A stretch of 64,000 nucleotides of DNA from Flavobacterium amnicola (GTDB lineage Bacteria > Bacteroidota > Bacteroidia > Flavobacteriales > Flavobacteriaceae): assembly GCF_004122165.1 (NCBI RefSeq), contig NZ_SBKO01000001.1, forward strand, positions 1-64,000, given 5' to 3'. The notes beneath the pieces were generated by a model. It was not told where the DNA came from. It saw nothing but the letters and a program-made list of their open reading frames with translations, and did not search any database. Position numbers and translations under genes: made by a program. Positions 16,767 through 25,982 of the stretch are shown piece by piece. Every line of letters begins with the position of its first letter. The stretch's first letter is position 1.

Positions 16767-17720
16767 TTACTCATTAAAATGCCCCATCTTACTGTATTTG
16801 TCCATTCTCTGGGCTACTAAATCAGTTGTTGATAAGTCTTTCAATTCATTAAACCCTTTCATCACATATTCTTTTACGTTTTTGAAAGCTGTTTCTTTAT
16901 CATAATGCGCTCCACCTAATGGTTCAGGAATCACTCCATCCACTAAATTTTGAGCCAACATATCTTTTGAAGTTAATTTTAAGGCATCGGCTGCTTTTTC
17001 TTTGTACTCCCAGCTTTTCCATAAAATAGACGAACAAGACTCTGGAGAAATAACAGAATACCAAGTGTTTTCCATCATTAATACTTTGTCACCCACACCT
17101 ATTCCTAAGGCTCCACCCGAAGCACCCTCTCCGATAATCACACAAATGATAGGCACTTTAAGACGTACCATTTCTAGGATATTACGAGCGATGGCTTCTC
17201 CTTGTCCTCTTTCTTCCGCTTCAATTCCAGGAAACGCTCCCGGAGTATCGATTAACGTTAGTACAGGTACATTGAATTTTTCAGCCATTTTCATTAAACG
17301 TAAGGCTTTACGATACCCTTCAGGATTGGCCATACCGAAATTACGCAACTGGCGCATTTTCGTATTGATTCCTTTTTGCTGACCGATAATCATAAACGAT
17401 TGGTTGTCAATTTTTCCAAGACCACCCACCATTGCTTTATCGTCTTTAAAATTACGATCACCGAAAAGTTCTAAGAAATTACCATCTGTTAAATTGGTAA
17501 TATGCTCTAACGTGTACGGACGGTTAGGATGACGAGACAATTGAACACGTTGCCAAGCGGTAAGATTTCCGTAGATTTCTTTCTTGGTTTCTTCCATTTT
17601 GTCAACAATCTTTTTACAAGCATCCGTTACGTCTACATTAGATTCTTGACCAATAAGTTGGCACTTCTCTAACTGCTCTTCTAATTCTTTTATAGGTAGT
17701 TCAAAATCTAAATATTCCAT
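16767..17720 (-). CDS. accA: Acetyl-CoA carboxylase carboxyltransferase subunit alpha
   Basis: With AccD it transfers CO2 from carboxybiotin to acetyl-CoA, giving malonyl-CoA for fatty acid synthesis. 317 residues, the usual length. The [11 protein letters not shown] start, [11 protein letters not shown], the crotonase-like [20 protein letters not shown] and [15 protein letters not shown] oxyanion-hole region are all present. A -7 element TATCTTTG lies at 17755-17762 on the minus strand. Monocistronic, with its own terminator. Confidence 0.97.
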   Translation of the reverse strand: MEYLDFELPIKELEEQLEKCQLIGQESNVDVTDACKKIVDKMEETKKEIYGNLTAWQRVQLSRHPNRPYTLEHITNLTDGNFLELFGDRNFKDDKAMVGGLGKIDNQSFMIIGQQKGINTKMRQLRNFGMANPEGYRKALRLMKMAEKFNVPVLTLIDTPGAFPGIEAEERGQGEAIARNILEMVRLKVPIICVIIGEGASGGALGIGVGDKVLMMENTWYSVISPESCSSILWKSWEYKEKAADALKLTSKDMLAQNLVDGVIPEPLGGAHYDKETAFKNVKEYVMKGFNELKDLSTTDLVAQRMDKYSKMGHFNE

Positions 17721-17848
17721 AAGATTTTTAATTTTTAATTCTGATTTGAATCAACAAAGATAAAATTTTCAATTGAGTTTGAAAGTATAATTTGAGTTAT
17801 TGTACCTTTTGATTCCTATACCACTCAATATGAAGTAATTATCAAGAT

Positions 17849-18727
17849 TTACTTACTCTTATTTTTTAAAATTCCGTTTAAAATTACTGTGGAGAGAATA
17901 ATTACTGCTCCAATATAAAACTGACTATTCATTTGTTCCTTTTCACCAAATACGATAAGTGCCAAAATGATTCCGTAAATAGGCTCCAAATTAATGGTCA
18001 GCATTACAGTATAAGGACTTAAATATTTCATTACCGCAACAGAAGCGATAAAAGCATAGGCAGTACAAACAGAACTCAGCACCATTAGCCAAATAAAATC
18101 GTTGGTAGAAAGCTGGAAAAAGGAAATAGAAAAACTGCCTTTGAACATTAAAAACAACGAAAAGAATAAAACACCTCCTAGTAATTCATAAAAAGATATT
18201 ACAGAGGAATCATATTCTTTGGCAAATTTTCCATTGATAATTGAAAACGAGGCCGATAAAAATGCAGAGGTTAAGGCTAAAATAATTCCGTAAATATATT
18301 TTCCTTCCACTTGAAAAATCAAATACAAACCTGCAATGACAATTAATCCGAAGAATACCTCATAAAGGATTACTTTTCTTTTGAAAAAAATAGGCTCCAA
18401 TATCGAGGTAAAAAAAGCACCGGTAGACAAACAAGCCAAGGTTACCGATATATTGGAAACTTTTATGGCTTCAAAAAAGGTAAACCAATGCAAGGCTATA
18501 ATTAGTCCTGCCACCAAAAGCTTGAGTATCGTTTGATAGTTAAGTCGCAGTGAATTTTTTTTAAACGCGATATACACTCCGATAAAGAGAACCGCAAAAA
18601 ACATTCGAAACCAAACTAGAGGAAGTGCATCTAAGGTAATTAATGCGCCCAAAACAGCGGTAAATCCCCAAATAAAAACAATTAAATGAAGGTGTAAATA
18701 ACTATTAAGATTTTTATCGTTTGGCAT
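17849..18727 (-). CDS. EamA/DMT-family transporter
   Basis: 292 residues with about ten hydrophobic segments in two similar halves, typical of drug/metabolite transporters (EamA domains). Inner-membrane exporter or importer of a small metabolite; substrate unknown. Third gene of tgt-lptG-eamA: its start overlaps the 3' end of lptG by 14 bases, so it is translated from the same mRNA. Confidence 0.9.
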   Translation of the reverse strand: MPNDKNLNSYLHLHLIVFIWGFTAVLGALITLDALPLVWFRMFFAVLFIGVYIAFKKNSLRLNYQTILKLLVAGLIIALHWFTFFEAIKVSNISVTLACLSTGAFFTSILEPIFFKRKVILYEVFFGLIVIAGLYLIFQVEGKYIYGIILALTSAFLSASFSIINGKFAKEYDSSVISFYELLGGVLFFSLFLMFKGSFSISFFQLSTNDFIWLMVLSSVCTAYAFIASVAVMKYLSPYTVMLTINLEPIYGIILALIVFGEKEQMNSQFYIGAVIILSTVILNGILKNKSK

Positions 18728-19820
18728 TTTTTAGTAAATAATAGGCTAAAATCCCGAATACAATATTTGGAATCCAAACTGCTATAAAAGGTGAAAAATC
18801 TGATTTTTCAGCCATTGTTCCGAAAATTTTATCTAAAAACACGTAGCTAAACGCGACACCAATACCAATGGCTAAATTAATACCCATTCCGCCGCGACGT
18901 TTCATGGAAGAAACGGCAACCGCAATAATGGTTAAGATAAATGCTGATATTGGAATCGTATATTTTCTATATTTTACTACTAAATAGGTGTTGATGTTTG
19001 ACGATCCTCTTTTTCGTTCTTTTTCAATAAACTTATCCAGTTCATTGGGCATCAAAGTTTCGGCAATGTACACCACAGGAGTTAAATCTTCTATTTCGAA
19101 ATTGAACTTCATAGATTTGCTCATTTCCGATTCTAATTTATCGTCAAGCTCACCTACGGTTCTTTTCGTATAGTTCATCAAGGTATAATTTTTTTGTTTT
19201 TCATTATACTCAATAGAACTTGCAGTAATTTTATAGATCAGTTTTTCTTTGTCAAACTTTTCCAACACAAAGTTATAAGCTGTATTGTTTTCGATATTTA
19301 AATTACTTGCATAAATAAATTCACTATCACTTATTTGTCGAAAAACGTCATTGGTTTTTCGCATTTCCTCTTTTCCGCCACCCGTTAAATACGTATATCT
19401 GAAAGTCTTAAAACCTTCACTGGCTTTTGGTACGAGGAAAAAACCCATCAACAAAGCCAGTAACGACACAATAGTCGCTCCAACAATATAGGGTCTTAAA
19501 AAGCGTTGAAAGGAAATACCCGAACTTAAAATGGCAACAATTTCGGTGTTATTGGCTAACTTAGAAGTAAACCAAATAATGGAAAGGAATAAAAATATAG
19601 GAAAAAGCAGGTTGGCAAAATAAATGATAAAATCTAAGTAATATTCGGCAACATTAATAAAAGGGACATTGTTTTCAAGTATTCTATTAATTTTTTCCGA
19701 AACATCTAAAGTAATTCCAATAGGAATAAACAACAATAACATGATGAAAAAGGTGGCTAAATACCTTTTCAAAATGTACTTATCAATTATCGTTAATTTT
19801 GAAAAAAGTGCTTTGAACAT
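18714..19820 (-). CDS. lptG: LptF/LptG-family lipopolysaccharide export permease
   Basis: 368 residues from MFKALFSKLTIIDKYILKRY. Three membrane segments at each end surround a periplasmic beta-jellyroll-like region, the LptF/G (YjgP/YjgQ) layout. Works with LptB, LptC and a partner permease to extract LPS from the inner membrane. Whether it is F or G is not certain. The start at 19820 shares one base with the tgt stop (TAATG), indicating translational coupling; a start at 19862 would lie inside tgt. Confidence 0.9.
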   Translation of the reverse strand: MFKALFSKLTIIDKYILKRYLATFFIMLLLFIPIGITLDVSEKINRILENNVPFINVAEYYLDFIIYFANLLFPIFLFLSIIWFTSKLANNTEIVAILSSGISFQRFLRPYIVGATIVSLLALLMGFFLVPKASEGFKTFRYTYLTGGGKEEMRKTNDVFRQISDSEFIYASNLNIENNTAYNFVLEKFDKEKLIYKITASSIEYNEKQKNYTLMNYTKRTVGELDDKLESEMSKSMKFNFEIEDLTPVVYIAETLMPNELDKFIEKERKRGSSNINTYLVVKYRKYTIPISAFILTIIAVAVSSMKRRGGMGINLAIGIGVAFSYVFLDKIFGTMAEKSDFSPFIAVWIPNIVFGILAYYLLKNAKR

Positions 19821-20950
19821 TATAAACGTTGGCTCATTTGTTTTACCATTTTTTCTTTCCACTCGCGGAAATCTCCCGCTAAGATATGCTTTCTAGCTTC
19901 ACGAACCAACCACATGTAAAATCCGAGATTGTGAATCGTGGCAATTTGTTTTCCTAAGTATTCATCGGCTGCAAATAAATGTCGTAAATACGCTTTAGTA
20001 TATTCGGTATCGACAAAGGTGTGTCCCATTTCATCGACTGGAGAAAAATCATCGGCCCATTTTTTATTTTTGATATTGATGGTTCCATGTGCTGTAAATA
20101 ACATTCCGTTTCGTGCGTTACGCGTTGGCATCACACAATCGAACATATCAATTCCTAAGGCAATATTTTCTAAAATATTAATCGGAGTTCCTACTCCCAT
20201 TAAGTAACGTGGTTTGTCTTCTGGAAGAATTGCCGTAACGACTTCCGTCATCGCGTACATTTCCTCTGCAGGCTCCCCTACTGATAATCCACCAATAGCA
20301 TTTCCAACCGCACCTGCATTGGCAATATATTCGGCCGATTGTTGTCTTAAATCTTTATAAGTACTCCCTTGTACTATCGGGAAAAAAGCTTGATCATAGC
20401 CATATTTCGTTGGTACTTTATCTAAATGTGCAATACAACGATCCAACCAACGGTGCGTCATGTGCATACTGCGTTTTGCATAACGATAATCGCATGGATA
20501 CGGTGTACATTCGTCAAATGCCATGATAATATCAGCACCAATGGTACGTTGAATTTCCATCACATTTTCAGGTGAAAAGAAATGATACGAACCATCAATA
20601 TGTGATTTGAATTTTACTCCTTCTTCTTTAATCTTTCTATTAGCTGAAAGCGAATACACTTGATACCCTCCAGAATCGGTCAAAATATTACGATCCCAAT
20701 TCATAAATTTATGCAAACCACCTGCTTTTTCAAGAATTTCGGTTTGTGGACGTAAGTATAAATGATAGGTATTCCCTAAAATGATATCGGGGTTAATTTC
20801 TTCTTTTAATTCTCTTTGGTGTACTCCTTTTACCGAAGCTACGGTTCCTACAGGCATAAAAATAGGAGTTTCGATAACTCCATGATCGGTGGTAATACTC
20901 CCCGCTCTAGCTTTGGTTTGCGGGTCTTTTGCTAATAAATCAAACTTCAT
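19820..20950 (-). CDS. tgt: tRNA-guanine transglycosylase
   Basis: Exchanges guanine-34 for the queuosine precursor preQ1 in tRNAs with GUN anticodons. 376 residues. Catalytic Asp in LTDSGGYQVYSL, substrate-binding AFDECTPYPCDY, second Asp in IDMFDCVMPTRNARNG. The family's Cys3-His zinc cluster normally follows this region, but I see no clear CxCxxC here; the sequence at that position reads KNKKWADDFSPVDE. First gene of tgt-lptG-eamA, with a -7 promoter element at 20979-20986. QueD, an earlier enzyme of the pathway, lies at 24968. Confidence 0.95.
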   Translation of the reverse strand: MKFDLLAKDPQTKARAGSITTDHGVIETPIFMPVGTVASVKGVHQRELKEEINPDIILGNTYHLYLRPQTEILEKAGGLHKFMNWDRNILTDSGGYQVYSLSANRKIKEEGVKFKSHIDGSYHFFSPENVMEIQRTIGADIIMAFDECTPYPCDYRYAKRSMHMTHRWLDRCIAHLDKVPTKYGYDQAFFPIVQGSTYKDLRQQSAEYIANAGAVGNAIGGLSVGEPAEEMYAMTEVVTAILPEDKPRYLMGVGTPINILENIALGIDMFDCVMPTRNARNGMLFTAHGTINIKNKKWADDFSPVDEMGHTFVDTEYTKAYLRHLFAADEYLGKQIATIHNLGFYMWLVREARKHILAGDFREWKEKMVKQMSQRL

Positions 20951-20978
20951 ATTGGTTCTCTTCCTAAATTTTGATTGG

Positions 20979-20986
20979 CAAAGATA
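20979..20986 (-). promoter_or_regulatory. -7 element of the tgt promoter
   Basis: Minus-strand TATCTTTG 29 bases before the tgt ATG. No convincing -33 TTG at the usual distance. Confidence 0.55.
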
Positions 20987-21056
20987 TGCAAAGTTACGTT
21001 AGCCTCGAAATTTCAGGAAGAAGTTAGAAGTTTTTTAACAACGATTCTCATTTTGA

Positions 21057-21088
21057 TTTGGCAGTCGATAAAATTAGAAGTAATTTTG
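21057..21088 (+). promoter_or_regulatory. Promoter of the transketolase genes
   Basis: TTTG (21057-21060), 20 bases, TAATTTTG (21081-21088). Transcription from about 21093, 22 bases before the ATG at 21115. The in-frame TTG at 21058 is the -33 element, not a start codon. Confidence 0.85.
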
Positions 21089-21114
21089 ACGTACTTAATA
21101 AAAATACATTTAAA

Positions 21115-21960
21115 ATGTCTGACATTCAACAACTAAAAGATTTTACAACACAAGTAAGAAGAGACATTCTTCGCATGGTACATGCTGTAAATTCAGGTCA
21201 CCCAGGAGGTTCTCTAGGCTGTGCCGAATTTTTTACAGTACTCTACCAACACCTAATGAAACGAAATGCAGGATTTGACATGAACGGCGTGGGCGAAGAT
21301 TTATTCTTCCTTTCCAATGGACATATTTCTCCTGTTTTTTATTCTGTATTAGCACGTAGTGGCTATTTCCCTGTTAAAGAATTGGCAACGTTCCGTAAGT
21401 TAAATTCAAGGTTGCAAGGACACCCAACAACACATGAAGGTTTAGAAGGAATCCGTATGGCTTCCGGATCTTTAGGTCAAGGTTTATCAGTTGCGATTGG
21501 TGCCGCTCAAGCAAAAAAATTGAACAAAGACAACCACTTGGTTTATGCATTAACTGGTGATGGTGAATTACAAGAAGGACAAAACTGGGAAGCGATTATG
21601 TATGCTTCTGCTAAAAAAGTGGACAACCTTATTGCGACAGTCGATTTAAACGGACAACAAATTGATGGTTCTACAGATGATGTATTGTGCATGGGAAGTG
21701 TGAAAGCTAAATTTGAGGCGTTTGATTGGGAAGTAGTTGAAATAAATGAAGGAAACAATATAGAAGCCATTATAGCTGGAATGACAGAAGCCAAATCGAA
21801 AGCAGGCAAAGGCAAACCGGTTTGTGTTTTATTGCATACTGAAATGGGGAATGGTGTCGATTTTATGATGCATACTCACGCTTGGCACGGAAAAGCACCT
21901 AGTAATGAACAATTGGAAAATGCTTTAAACCAGAATCCAGCAACTTTAGGAGATTATTAA
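21115..21960 (+). CDS. tktA: Transketolase, N-terminal subunit
   Basis: 281 residues ([10 protein letters not shown]...) corresponding to the thiamine-diphosphate-binding half of transketolase: [12 protein letters not shown], the [11 protein letters not shown] stretch and the cofactor motif [13 protein letters not shown]...N. With the next gene it forms a two-subunit enzyme that moves two-carbon units between sugar phosphates in the pentose phosphate pathway. The start at 21115 is required by the promoter. Stop and next start are four bases apart. Confidence 0.94.
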   Translation: MSDIQQLKDFTTQVRRDILRMVHAVNSGHPGGSLGCAEFFTVLYQHLMKRNAGFDMNGVGEDLFFLSNGHISPVFYSVLARSGYFPVKELATFRKLNSRLQGHPTTHEGLEGIRMASGSLGQGLSVAIGAAQAKKLNKDNHLVYALTGDGELQEGQNWEAIMYASAKKVDNLIATVDLNGQQIDGSTDDVLCMGSVKAKFEAFDWEVVEINEGNNIEAIIAGMTEAKSKAGKGKPVCVLLHTEMGNGVDFMMHTHAWHGKAPSNEQLENALNQNPATLGDY

Positions 21961-21964
21961 GATT

Positions 21965-22918
21965 ATGAAAAAATATACAAATCAAGGAAGTAAAGATACT
22001 CGTTCTGGTTTTGGAGCGGGAATGACCGAATTAGGTCAAAAGAACGAAAATGTAGTGGCGCTTTGTGCCGATTTAATTGGTTCATTAAAATTTGATGATT
22101 TCAAGAAAAATCATCCAGAGCGTTTCTTCCAAATCGGAATTGCAGAAGCCAACATGATTGGTATTGCAGCGGGTTTAACTATTGGAGGAAAAATTCCATT
22201 TACAGGAACATTCGCAAACTTTTCTACAGGACGTGTGTACGATCAAATTCGTCAATCGGTGGCTTATTCTGATAAAAACGTAAAAATATGTGCTTCTCAT
22301 GCTGGTTTGACTTTAGGAGAAGACGGCGCTACGCATCAAATTTTAGAGGATATCGGTTTAATGAAAATGTTACCTGGAATGACGGTAATCAATACGTGTG
22401 ATTACAATCAAACCAAAGCGGCAACTTTGGCATTAGCAGATCATCATGGTCCAGCGTATTTACGTTTTGGTCGTCCAGTAGTACCAAACTTTACTCCTGC
22501 TGATGAACCATTCGTAATTGGAAAAGCCATCATGCTAAACGAAGGAACTGATGTTACCATTGTAGCGACTGGTCATTTGGTTTGGGAAGCTTTAATCGCT
22601 GCTGAAGCCTTAGAAGCCAAAGGTATTTCTGCTGAAGTAATCAACATTCATACGATTAAACCATTGGATGACGAAGCGATTTTAAAATCGGTAGCCAAAA
22701 CAGGTTGTATCGTTACCGCTGAAGAGCACAACATCTTGGGCGGACTTGGAGAAAGTGTGGCTAGAGTATTAGCCTTAAACAGTCCGAAACCACAGGAATT
22801 TGTTGCGGTGAATGACAGCTTCGGTGAATCAGGAACGCCAGAACAATTAATGGAAAAATACAAGCTAAACAATCAAGCGATTGTGGAAGCGGTAGAAAGA
22901 GTCATCAAGAGAAAATAA
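21965..22918 (+). CDS. tktB: Transketolase, C-terminal subunit
   Basis: 317 residues: the pyrimidine-binding domain with [14 protein letters not shown], the Glu of [15 protein letters not shown] that activates Th[16 protein letters not shown], and the C-terminal transketolase domain. The four-base gap to the N-terminal subunit assures equal production. The split is a known architecture, not a frameshift: both halves have their own start and complete domain ends. A hairpin terminator follows. Confidence 0.94.
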   Translation: MKKYTNQGSKDTRSGFGAGMTELGQKNENVVALCADLIGSLKFDDFKKNHPERFFQIGIAEANMIGIAAGLTIGGKIPFTGTFANFSTGRVYDQIRQSVAYSDKNVKICASHAGLTLGEDGATHQILEDIGLMKMLPGMTVINTCDYNQTKAATLALADHHGPAYLRFGRPVVPNFTPADEPFVIGKAIMLNEGTDVTIVATGHLVWEALIAAEALEAKGISAEVINIHTIKPLDDEAILKSVAKTGCIVTAEEHNILGGLGESVARVLALNSPKPQEFVAVNDSFGESGTPEQLMEKYKLNNQAIVEAVERVIKRK

Positions 22919-22938
22919 TTCTTGATAAAATAAAAAAA

Positions 22939-22973
22939 GAAGCTGTCTCAAATAAATTGAGGCGGCTTTTTTT
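22939..22973 (+). terminator. Terminator of the transketolase operon
   Basis: AGCTGTCTCA (22941-22950) pairs, with two G-U pairs, with TGAGGCGGCT (22958-22967), followed by seven T. Confidence 0.85.
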
Positions 22974-23026
22974 GTTTAGAGACATATCACATACTCGCAA
23001 ATAAAAAATAGTTATTCCTTAAAACG

Positions 23027-23058
23027 AAAAAAGGTTTCCGTTATGGAAACCTTTTTTA
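23027..23058 (-). terminator. Terminator downstream of tRNA-Thr, bidirectional
   Basis: AAAAAGGTTTCC and GGAAACCTTTTTT with loop GTTAT. A and T runs on both sides let it work in either direction. Confidence 0.88.
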
Positions 23059-23063
23059 TTAAG

Positions 23064-23137
23064 AGCCGATAGAGGGACTCGAACCCACGACCTGCTGATT
23101 ACAAATCAGCTGCTCTAGCCAGCTGAGCTACACCGGC
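23064..23137 (-). tRNA. tRNA-Thr (TGT anticodon)
   Basis: 74 bases without encoded CCA. Acceptor GCCGGTG pairs with TATCGGC (two wobble pairs). D-arm has GCTCAGCTGGCTAGAGC; anticodon stem-loop CTGATTTGTAATCAG gives anticodon TGT; T-arm GTGGGTTCGAGTCCC. Reads ACA and, by wobble, other ACN codons. Own consensus promoter upstream and terminator downstream. Confidence 0.97.
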
Positions 23138-23152
23138 GACTCAATTCGAGTG

Positions 23153-23183
23153 CAAATATAAAATTGAAAATTTAATTTCCAAA
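23153..23183 (-). promoter_or_regulatory. Promoter of tRNA-Thr
   Basis: Minus strand TTTTG (-33, 23180-23184), 19 bases, TATATTTG (23153-23160), about 16 bases before the tRNA. Confidence 0.85.
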
Positions 23184-23216
23184 AGAAAAATGCACTTTTT
23201 TTCGTCTATTTTTTAA

Positions 23217-23483
23217 TTAAAGCGCGTTGATTTTATCAACTAATTGATTCGCAGCAACTTCTAAATCTTTATTAATTTGTTTGAAGTGTGCTTTTTTATT
23301 TTCAACATTTTTAGCGTTTACTTTTGCAACTAATCCATCAAAAGTACGGATCGCTTCGTCAATAATTGCATTTGTTTCTTCAGTAGGTTTTCCTGTTGAA
23401 GTCATCTCGTATAAATAAACTGCTTCAATAATATCACCTATTACGAAGTTGATGTCTTTTTTTAAGTTTTTAACACTTCCCAT
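23217..23483 (-). CDS. Conserved hypothetical protein
   Basis: 88 residues, predicted all-helical and hydrophilic, with no signal peptide or membrane segment. I recognise it as a short protein conserved in flavobacteria but know no function. It starts at the only ATG, about 25 bases after a possible -7 element (TAATTTTG, 23509-23516, minus strand). It stands alone between tRNA-Thr and manA. Confidence 0.7.
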   Translation of the reverse strand: MGSVKNLKKDINFVIGDIIEAVYLYEMTSTGKPTEETNAIIDEAIRTFDGLVAKVNAKNVENKKAHFKQINKDLEVAANQLVDKINAL

Positions 23484-23538
23484 TTTTATGAATTTTAAAT
23501 TTCGGTTGCAAAATTACAACTATTCTTTTTATTTAGCA

Positions 23539-24507
23539 CTATGAAATAGTTATTTCTAGCAACATGGCTTGACCAACTATTTGGTAATCAGAAATTATTG
23601 CCGGCAACAAAACCGTATCTCCCTTTGTAAACGATTGCTCTTGCTGATTATACACAATAGAAAAATCACCTTCCGTACACATGTAAACCATGAATGAATC
23701 TCCATTATTGTGTTTTTTAACCTTACCTTCAAGAGGCAAAACTCGAGTTGTAAAATAAGGGCATTCCACTACATCATTCGATTGATTGCTTAGCGTTGAA
23801 TAAGCAACTTGTGTCTGCACTTTTTTATAGTTAATGGCCTCTAAAGCCATGTCAATGTGCAATTCTCTGGTTTTTCCTTGAGCATCTTTACGATCAAAAT
23901 CATATAGACGATAAGTAATATCTGAAGTTTGTTGGATTTCTGCAATCACCGTTCCTGCACCAATAGCATGCACTGTTCCTGTTTCTAAGAAAAAAACATC
24001 GCCTTTTTTAACTGGAATTTCGTTTAATATAGAAACTAAAGATTTATCATTTAAATGTTTTAAATAATCTTCCGGAGAGGAATCTTCTTTAAAGCCAACA
24101 ATTAACTTTGCTCCTTCATCTGCTTGCATTACATACCACATCTCTGTTTTCCCGAAGGAATTGTGTCGCTTTTTGGCTAAAGTATCATTGGGATGCAATT
24201 GAATGGACAAGTCTTCCTTTGCATCTAAGAACTTAAACAACAATGGAAATTGATTACCGAATTGTCGGTGTACTTTTTCTCCTAAAATTTCTATCGGATA
24301 TTTCTCCAGTAAATCTAACAATGATTTACCTTGTAAAAATCCATTTTTCACAATACTTATATCGCCTTCCACAGAAGACAACTCCCAACTTTCACCAATA
24401 GTTTCGTTGGGAATATTTTTGTTTAACAGAGATTTTAACTTGTTTCCACCCCAAATTCTATCTTTGAAAATAGGCTCAAAAAGTAATGGATATAATTCTA
24501 ACTTCAT
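23539..24507 (-). CDS. manA: Mannose-6-phosphate isomerase, type I
   Basis: Interconverts mannose-6-phosphate and fructose-6-phosphate. 322 residues, of the short bacterial type. Zinc-site motifs are visible: QLHPND near residue 100, an EMWYV glutamate, and the ETGTVHAIGAGT histidine. Feeds GDP-mannose for glycans. Last gene of idi-queD-bcp-manA; its start shares one base with the bcp stop. Confidence 0.93.
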   Translation of the reverse strand: MKLELYPLLFEPIFKDRIWGGNKLKSLLNKNIPNETIGESWELSSVEGDISIVKNGFLQGKSLLDLLEKYPIEILGEKVHRQFGNQFPLLFKFLDAKEDLSIQLHPNDTLAKKRHNSFGKTEMWYVMQADEGAKLIVGFKEDSSPEDYLKHLNDKSLVSILNEIPVKKGDVFFLETGTVHAIGAGTVIAEIQQTSDITYRLYDFDRKDAQGKTRELHIDMALEAINYKKVQTQVAYSTLSNQSNDVVECPYFTTRVLPLEGKVKKHNNGDSFMVYMCTEGDFSIVYNQQEQSFTKGDTVLLPAIISDYQIVGQAMLLEITIS

Positions 24508-24968
24508 TACAGCAAACTTTTAACTTTTTCAACCGTTTTATCAAGATGGTTTGTCGCGTTCATGTCGTCAAAAACCATTTGAATAATCCCTTTTTTATCT
24601 ACTACATACGTCACACGACCAGGTAATAATCCCATCATATTACTTTTGACTCCAAATAATTTCCGAAGGGATTTATCTGCGTCGGAAAGCAAAATGAAAG
24701 GCAAATCATACTTACTTGCAAATTTTTTATGAGCTGGCACACTATCACCACTTATACCAATAACTTCAGCTCCAATAGCTTTAAATTCTTCGTATTGATC
24801 GCGTAAAAAACAGGCTTGTTTAGTACAACCTGGCGTATCATCTTTTGGGTAAAAATAAATCACCAATACTTTCTTTTCTAATACCGATTGAATATAAAAA
24901 TCATTTCCATTTTGATCTTTGGCACCAAACAACGGTAACCTATCTCCTATTTTAAGTCCTTCTTGCAT
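24507..24968 (-). CDS. bcp: Thioredoxin-dependent peroxiredoxin, Bcp/PrxQ type
   Basis: Reduces hydroperoxides using thioredoxin. 153 residues, with peroxidatic Cys48 in PKDDTPGCTKQACFLRD and the resolving Cys53 five residues later, the PrxQ pattern. No signal peptide. Overlaps both neighbours by a single base, so tightly coupled within idi-queD-bcp-manA. Confidence 0.95.
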   Translation of the reverse strand: MQEGLKIGDRLPLFGAKDQNGNDFYIQSVLEKKVLVIYFYPKDDTPGCTKQACFLRDQYEEFKAIGAEVIGISGDSVPAHKKFASKYDLPFILLSDADKSLRKLFGVKSNMMGLLPGRVTYVVDKKGIIQMVFDDMNATNHLDKTVEKVKSLL

Positions 24969-25378
24969 TATTCTCCTTTATAGGTTACAAAATTACGAGG
25001 TGTCTCATATAAGGTCACTTCTAGATGATTTTCAGAAGCGATTCTTTTTCTAATTTTATTCCAAATTACGACCACTATATTTTCGGCAGTAGGGTTCAAA
25101 TCAAAAAAATCTGGCACGTCAAGATTTAGATTTTTATGATCAAAAGGCGTTTCTACTTCTTCAAAAATTATAGTTGACAAATCCTTAATATCGATTACAT
25201 AACCGGTTTCCGGATTGATTTTCCCAGTAACACTGACAATTACTTCATAATTATGACCGTGAAAATTAGGATTATTGCATTTCCCGAAAACACTATGATT
25301 TTGCTCATCTGTCCAATCTTTACGATACAAACGATGTGCAGCATTAAAATGAGCCTTTCTACTTACGGTTACTCTCAT
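24968..25378 (-). CDS. queD: 6-carboxytetrahydropterin synthase
   Basis: Converts dihydroneopterin triphosphate to 6-carboxytetrahydropterin, an early step to preQ1 and queuosine. 136 residues with zinc histidines His15, His40 and His42 (FNAAHRL, FHGHNY) and catalytic Cys34 (FGKCNNPNFHGHNY). Fits with tgt at 19820. Overlaps idi by four bases and bcp by one. Confidence 0.94.
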   Translation of the reverse strand: MRVTVSRKAHFNAAHRLYRKDWTDEQNHSVFGKCNNPNFHGHNYEVIVSVTGKINPETGYVIDIKDLSTIIFEEVETPFDHKNLNLDVPDFFDLNPTAENIVVVIWNKIRKRIASENHLEVTLYETPRNFVTYKGE

Positions 25379-25902
25379 AATTTGTGGTCTTCTAAGAAAT
25401 GATAAAACTCTTCGAAAATAATTTTAAACCAAACCGTGTAAATTTCTGGGTGAATTTCCATATCCGATTTTACATCTTCAATAGCCATCCATTTCCAACT
25501 CTCCACCTCCTCATCATTTATTTTTGGATCACCATTAAAGTAACCAATCATAACATGATCCAGTTCGTGTTCAGTTAAACCATTATCAAACGGAGCTTTG
25601 TAAATAAAATGAAAAAGTTCCTTTAATTCGGTTACAAAACCCATTTCTTCTTGTAAACGACGCGTTCCGGCTTGAATATTCGTTTCTCCTTCGCGTTGAT
25701 GACTGCAACACGTATTGGTCCATAACAATGGGGAATGATATTTATGATGCGCGCGTTGCTGCAACATAATTTGGTTATTATCATTCAATACAAAAACGGA
25801 AAAAGCACGATGTAGCATAGCTTTTTCGTGCGCTTCCAATTTTGGCATTAAGCCTATTTGTTCGTCTTTTTCGTTTACTAAAATTACCTTTTCTTCTGAC
25901 AT
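25375..25902 (-). CDS. idi: Isopentenyl-diphosphate delta-isomerase, type I
   Basis: Isomerises IPP and DMAPP for isoprenoid, quinone and carotenoid synthesis. 175 residues, a Nudix-fold protein with catalytic Cys in WTNTCCSHQREGE (Cys65/66), the RRLQEEMGF Nudix-like helix and the acidic EHELDHVMIG segment. First gene of idi-queD-bcp-manA; the four genes are in different pathways but overlap end to end. Confidence 0.94.
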   Translation of the reverse strand: MSEEKVILVNEKDEQIGLMPKLEAHEKAMLHRAFSVFVLNDNNQIMLQQRAHHKYHSPLLWTNTCCSHQREGETNIQAGTRRLQEEMGFVTELKELFHFIYKAPFDNGLTEHELDHVMIGYFNGDPKINDEEVESWKWMAIEDVKSDMEIHPEIYTVWFKIIFEEFYHFLEDHKL

Positions 25903-25982
25903 TACTTTTAATTACTGGGTAAAAATACAAAAAAAGTAACGAATCAAATCGATAAAAAAGTCTTCGGAATAGGATATTTATT

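Noticed and set aside
21115..22918. Transketolase as one gene broken by a frameshift
   Set aside because: Both halves have their own start and complete domain boundaries, with a four-base gap, as in known two-subunit enzymes.
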